Origin: UBA4246 sp045113475
Lineage (GTDB): Bacteria > Bacillota > Clostridia > Christensenellales > Aristaeellaceae
Length of the DNA stretch: 7,001 nucleotides
Reading direction: 5' to 3'
NCBI GenBank assembly: GCA_045113475.1
Contig: JBGUIY010000141.1
Coordinates: 1-7,001, forward strand
Shown here one piece after another: positions 4,735 to 7,001 of the stretch. The position numbers and the translations under genes are program-made. The notes below the pieces were generated by a model that had not been told where the DNA came from, made no database searches, and saw nothing but the letters and a program-made list of their open reading frames with translations. Position 1 is the stretch's first letter. Every line of letters starts with the position of its first letter.

Positions 4735-6807
4735 ATGCCCAGGAGTCATCCGTTAAACAAAGTACGCAACATCGGCATCATGGCCCACATCGACGCCGGT
4801 AAGACCACCACGTCCGAGCGCATCCTGTTCTATACAGGCCGCACGCATAAGATCGGCGAAGTGCACGACGGCGCCGCGACCATGGACTGGATGGAGGAAG
4901 AGCAGGAGCGCGGCATCACCATCACGTCTGCCGCGACCACCTGTGAATGGAAGGGGTTCCGCATCAACCTGATCGACACCCCCGGCCACGTGGACTTTAC
5001 CGTGGAAGTTGAGCGCTCGCTGCGCGTTCTGGACGGCGCCGTGGCGGTCTTCTGCGCCAAAGGCGGCGTGGAGCCCCAGAGCGAGACCGTCTGGCGTCAG
5101 GCGACCAAGTACCATGTGCCCCGTATTGCCTATGTAAATAAGATGGATATCATGGGCGCGAATTTCAGCCGGGCCATCGAAATGATGAACACCCGCCTGA
5201 ACGCCCGCGCAATCCCGATCCAGCTGCCCATCGGCAAGGAAGCGACCTTCCGCGGCATCATTGACCTGGTCAAGATGAAGGCGGAAGTCTATTACGACGA
5301 CGAGGGCAAGGACGTCCGCGAGGAGGAGATCCCCGCCGACATGCTGGACCAGGCCAAGGCAGCCCGTGAAGCGATGATCGAAGCCGCGGCGGAAGACAAC
5401 GACGAGCTGATGGAGAAATTCTTCAGCGGCGAGGAGCTGACCGTCGAGGAGATCATGCAGTCCCTGCGTGACCAGACCATCGCCTGCAAGCTGACCCCGG
5501 TTCTGTGCGGATCGTCTTATCGCAATAAGGGCGTCCAGATGCTCCTGGATGCCATCATCGCCTACCTGCCCAGCCCGCTGGACATCCCTGCGGTGGAAGG
5601 CAAGGATCCCCGCAACGACAGCACGGTCACCCGCGAAGCGAGCGACGACGCTCCCTTCTCCGCACTGGCCTTCAAGATCGCCGTGGACCCCTTCGTAGGC
5701 AAGCTGGCGTTCTTCCGCGTGTACTCCGGCAAACTGGAGGCCGGCGGATACGCCTATAACATCAACAAGCACAAGCGCGAGCGCTTTGGCCGCATCCTGC
5801 GGATGCACGCCAATCACCGCGAGGATATCGACTGCGTCTACGCGGGCGAGATCGCGGCGGCCGTGGGCTTCAAGGACACGACCACCGGCGACACCCTGTG
5901 CGACGAGAAGCATCCGATCGTGCTGGAAAACATGGTTTTCCCCGACCCGGTCATCCAGGTCGCCATCGAGCCCAAGACCAAAGCCGGTCAGGACAAGATG
6001 GCGCTGGCGCTCCAGCGTCTGGCGGAGGAAGACCCGACCTTCAAGACCTACACCGATCAGGAGACCGGCCAGACGATCATCGCCGGCATGGGCGAGCTCC
6101 ATCTGGAGATCATCGTCGACCGCATGATGCGCGAGTTCCACGTGGAGGCCACCGTTGGCCGCCCGCAGGTCGCGTACAAGGAGACGATCCGCAAGAAGGC
6201 CACCGCGGAAGGGCGCTTCGTGCGCCAGACCGGCGGCCACGGCCAGTACGGCCACTGCGTGATCGAGCTCGAGCCTCTTGAGCCCGGTCAGGGCTACCAG
6301 TTTGAGAACGCCATCGTCGGCGGCGTGATTCCCAAGGAATTCATCGCCCCGATCGACGCCGGTATCCAGGAAGCGGCGAAAGCCGGCGCCCTGGGCGGCT
6401 TCGAGGTCGTGGACTTCAAGGCCCGCGTCATCGACGGCAGCTACCACGACGTCGACTCTTCCGAAATGGCGTTCAAGATCGCCGGTTCCATGGCCTTCAA
6501 GGAGTGCCAGCCCAAGTGCGGCGAGGTCCTGCTTGAGCCGATGATGAAGGTCGAGGTCGTGATCCCGGAGCAGTATCTGGGCGACGTCGTAGGCGACATC
6601 AACAGCCGCCGCGGCAGGATCGAGTCCTTCGAAGCGAACATGGGCGACCAGACCGTGCACTGCTTCGTGCCGCTGAGCGAAATGTTCGGTTACGCGACCG
6701 ACCTGCGCTCCCGCACCCAGGGCCGCGGACTCTTCTCGATGCAGTTCGACCACTATGAACAGGTTCCCGCCAACGTCGCCGAGAAGGTCGTTGGCAAACG
6801 AAATTAA
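4735..6807 (+). CDS. fusA: Translation elongation factor G
   Basis: EF-G is the cytosolic GTPase that drives tRNA-mRNA translocation and, with RRF, ribosome recycling. From ATG 4735 it has 690 residues, the normal length. G-domain motifs: AHIDAGKTT (17-25), RGITIT (59-64, switch I), DTPGH (81-85), NKMD (135-138) and CGSS (258-261). Domain II follows from about 290, domain III includes GMGELHLEI (451-459), and domain IV has GGHGQYGH (500-507) and the tip sequence HDVDSSE (571-577) that enters the decoding site. Domain V (PMMKVEV onward, 602) ends with the usual HYEQVP tail. The CAKGGVEPQSETVW and NKMDIMGA stretches resemble Clostridia EF-G. An in-frame TTG at 4723 would add four residues (MDKH), but the standard N-terminus MPR..PL.KVRNIGIMAHID begins at the ATG. 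It lies between rpsG and tuf in the classical str order. All catalytic motifs are intact and it appears fully functional. Confidence 0.99.
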   Translation: MPRSHPLNKVRNIGIMAHIDAGKTTTSERILFYTGRTHKIGEVHDGAATMDWMEEEQERGITITSAATTCEWKGFRINLIDTPGHVDFTVEVERSLRVLDGAVAVFCAKGGVEPQSETVWRQATKYHVPRIAYVNKMDIMGANFSRAIEMMNTRLNARAIPIQLPIGKEATFRGIIDLVKMKAEVYYDDEGKDVREEEIPADMLDQAKAAREAMIEAAAEDNDELMEKFFSGEELTVEEIMQSLRDQTIACKLTPVLCGSSYRNKGVQMLLDAIIAYLPSPLDIPAVEGKDPRNDSTVTREASDDAPFSALAFKIAVDPFVGKLAFFRVYSGKLEAGGYAYNINKHKRERFGRILRMHANHREDIDCVYAGEIAAAVGFKDTTTGDTLCDEKHPIVLENMVFPDPVIQVAIEPKTKAGQDKMALALQRLAEEDPTFKTYTDQETGQTIIAGMGELHLEIIVDRMMREFHVEATVGRPQVAYKETIRKKATAEGRFVRQTGGHGQYGHCVIELEPLEPGQGYQFENAIVGGVIPKEFIAPIDAGIQEAAKAGALGGFEVVDFKARVIDGSYHDVDSSEMAFKIAGSMAFKECQPKCGEVLLEPMMKVEVVIPEQYLGDVVGDINSRRGRIESFEANMGDQTVHCFVPLSEMFGYATDLRSRTQGRGLFSMQFDHYEQVPANVAEKVVGKRN

Positions 6808-6815
6808 ATTGTCCC

Positions 6816-6839
6816 GGGCTCCGGCCTGTCCGGCAGCCC
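6816..6839 (+). other. Hairpin in the fusA-tuf spacer
   Basis: GGGCTCCGG pairs with CCGG-C-AGCCC over 9 bp with one bulged C and a 5-nt CCTGT loop. It starts 8 bp past the fusA stop and ends 8 nt before the tuf ribosome binding site. No T-run follows, so full termination is unlikely. It could mark mRNA processing or tune tuf expression relative to fusA, which is inference. Confidence 0.45.
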
Positions 6840-6863
6840 ACATAACGAGGAGGAACGATACTC

Positions 6864-7001
6864 ATGGCTAAGCAACATTTTGAGCGTACCAAGCCCCACG
6901 TAAACATTGGTACGATCGGTCACGTTGACCACGGCAAGACCACCCTGACCGCCGCCATCACGATGGTACTGGCCAAGGCGGGTCAGGCCCAGGCGATGAA
7001 G
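6864..7001 (+). CDS. tuf: Translation elongation factor Tu, N-terminal 46 residues (cut by window edge)
   Basis: EF-Tu delivers aminoacyl-tRNA to the ribosomal A site as a GTP complex. The visible part starts MAKQHFERTKPHVNIGTIGH and contains the G1/P-loop GHVDHGKTT (19-27), diagnostic for EF-Tu, with His22 and Lys24-Thr25 in place. The rest of the G domain and domains II and III lie beyond the window. ATG 6864 is preceded by GAGGAGGAA, with AGGAGG ending 10 nt upstream of the start. It is the fourth gene of the str operon, 56 nt after fusA, and probably depends mainly on the rpsL promoter plus whatever the spacer hairpin does. A duplicate tuf elsewhere in the genome is common in bacteria but cannot be judged here. 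Confidence 0.98.
   Translation, partial: MAKQHFERTKPHVNIGTIGHVDHGKTTLTAAITMVLAKAGQAQAMK

Noticed and set aside
4753..6843. 696-codon open frame on the minus strand covering all of fusA
   Set aside because: It mirrors the codon phase of an unmistakable EF-G. Its product is rich in His, Asp, Gly, Val and Leu, as expected of antisense translation of GC-rich codons, and it matches no family.

Overview
The window is about 60% GC and looks like a chromosomal segment from a Gram-positive bacterium of the Clostridia type. The evidence is the EF-G sequence (VFCAKGGVEPQSETVW and NKMDIMGA stretches), strong GGAGG-type ribosome binding sites, GTG start use and the gene set. This placement is an inference from remembered family sequences, not from a search.

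The layout is two divergent blocks separated by an AT-rich promoter region near 3400-3465. To the left, everything reads on the minus strand. A 7-helix membrane protein of unknown function is followed by an aldose-1-epimerase-family protein and a compound intrinsic terminator (1701-1748). Next come a small Nudix hydrolase and the N-terminal 394 residues of a UvrA-like ABC ATPase that runs off the window. The UvrA-like protein has the two-ABC UvrA architecture and zinc-binding cysteine pairs but no room for the UvrB-binding domain, so it is a UvrA paralogue rather than the housekeeping excision-repair subunit.

To the right, on the plus strand, is the str operon: rpsL (S12), rpsG (S7), fusA (EF-G) and the first 46 codons of tuf (EF-Tu). 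It has its own near-consensus sigma-A promoter (TTGACA, 17-bp spacer, TATTAT) with an A/T-rich upstream tract and a structured leader of about 150 nt. The rpsL-rpsG spacer is 216 nt and carries hairpins, a plausible place for S7 autoregulation by analogy with E. coli. These genes jointly supply the small-subunit decoding region (S12), a 30S assembly protein (S7) and the two translational GTPases.

The most striking observation is S12 residue 88. It is arginine where nearly all bacteria have lysine, the same change as the classical K88R streptomycin-resistance substitution (K87R when Met is not counted). Several other usually invariant S12 positions also differ. I found no CRISPR array, insertion sequence, tRNA, rRNA or convincing previously undescribed system. 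The notable items are variant residues, leader and spacer RNA structure, and the UvrA paralogue.
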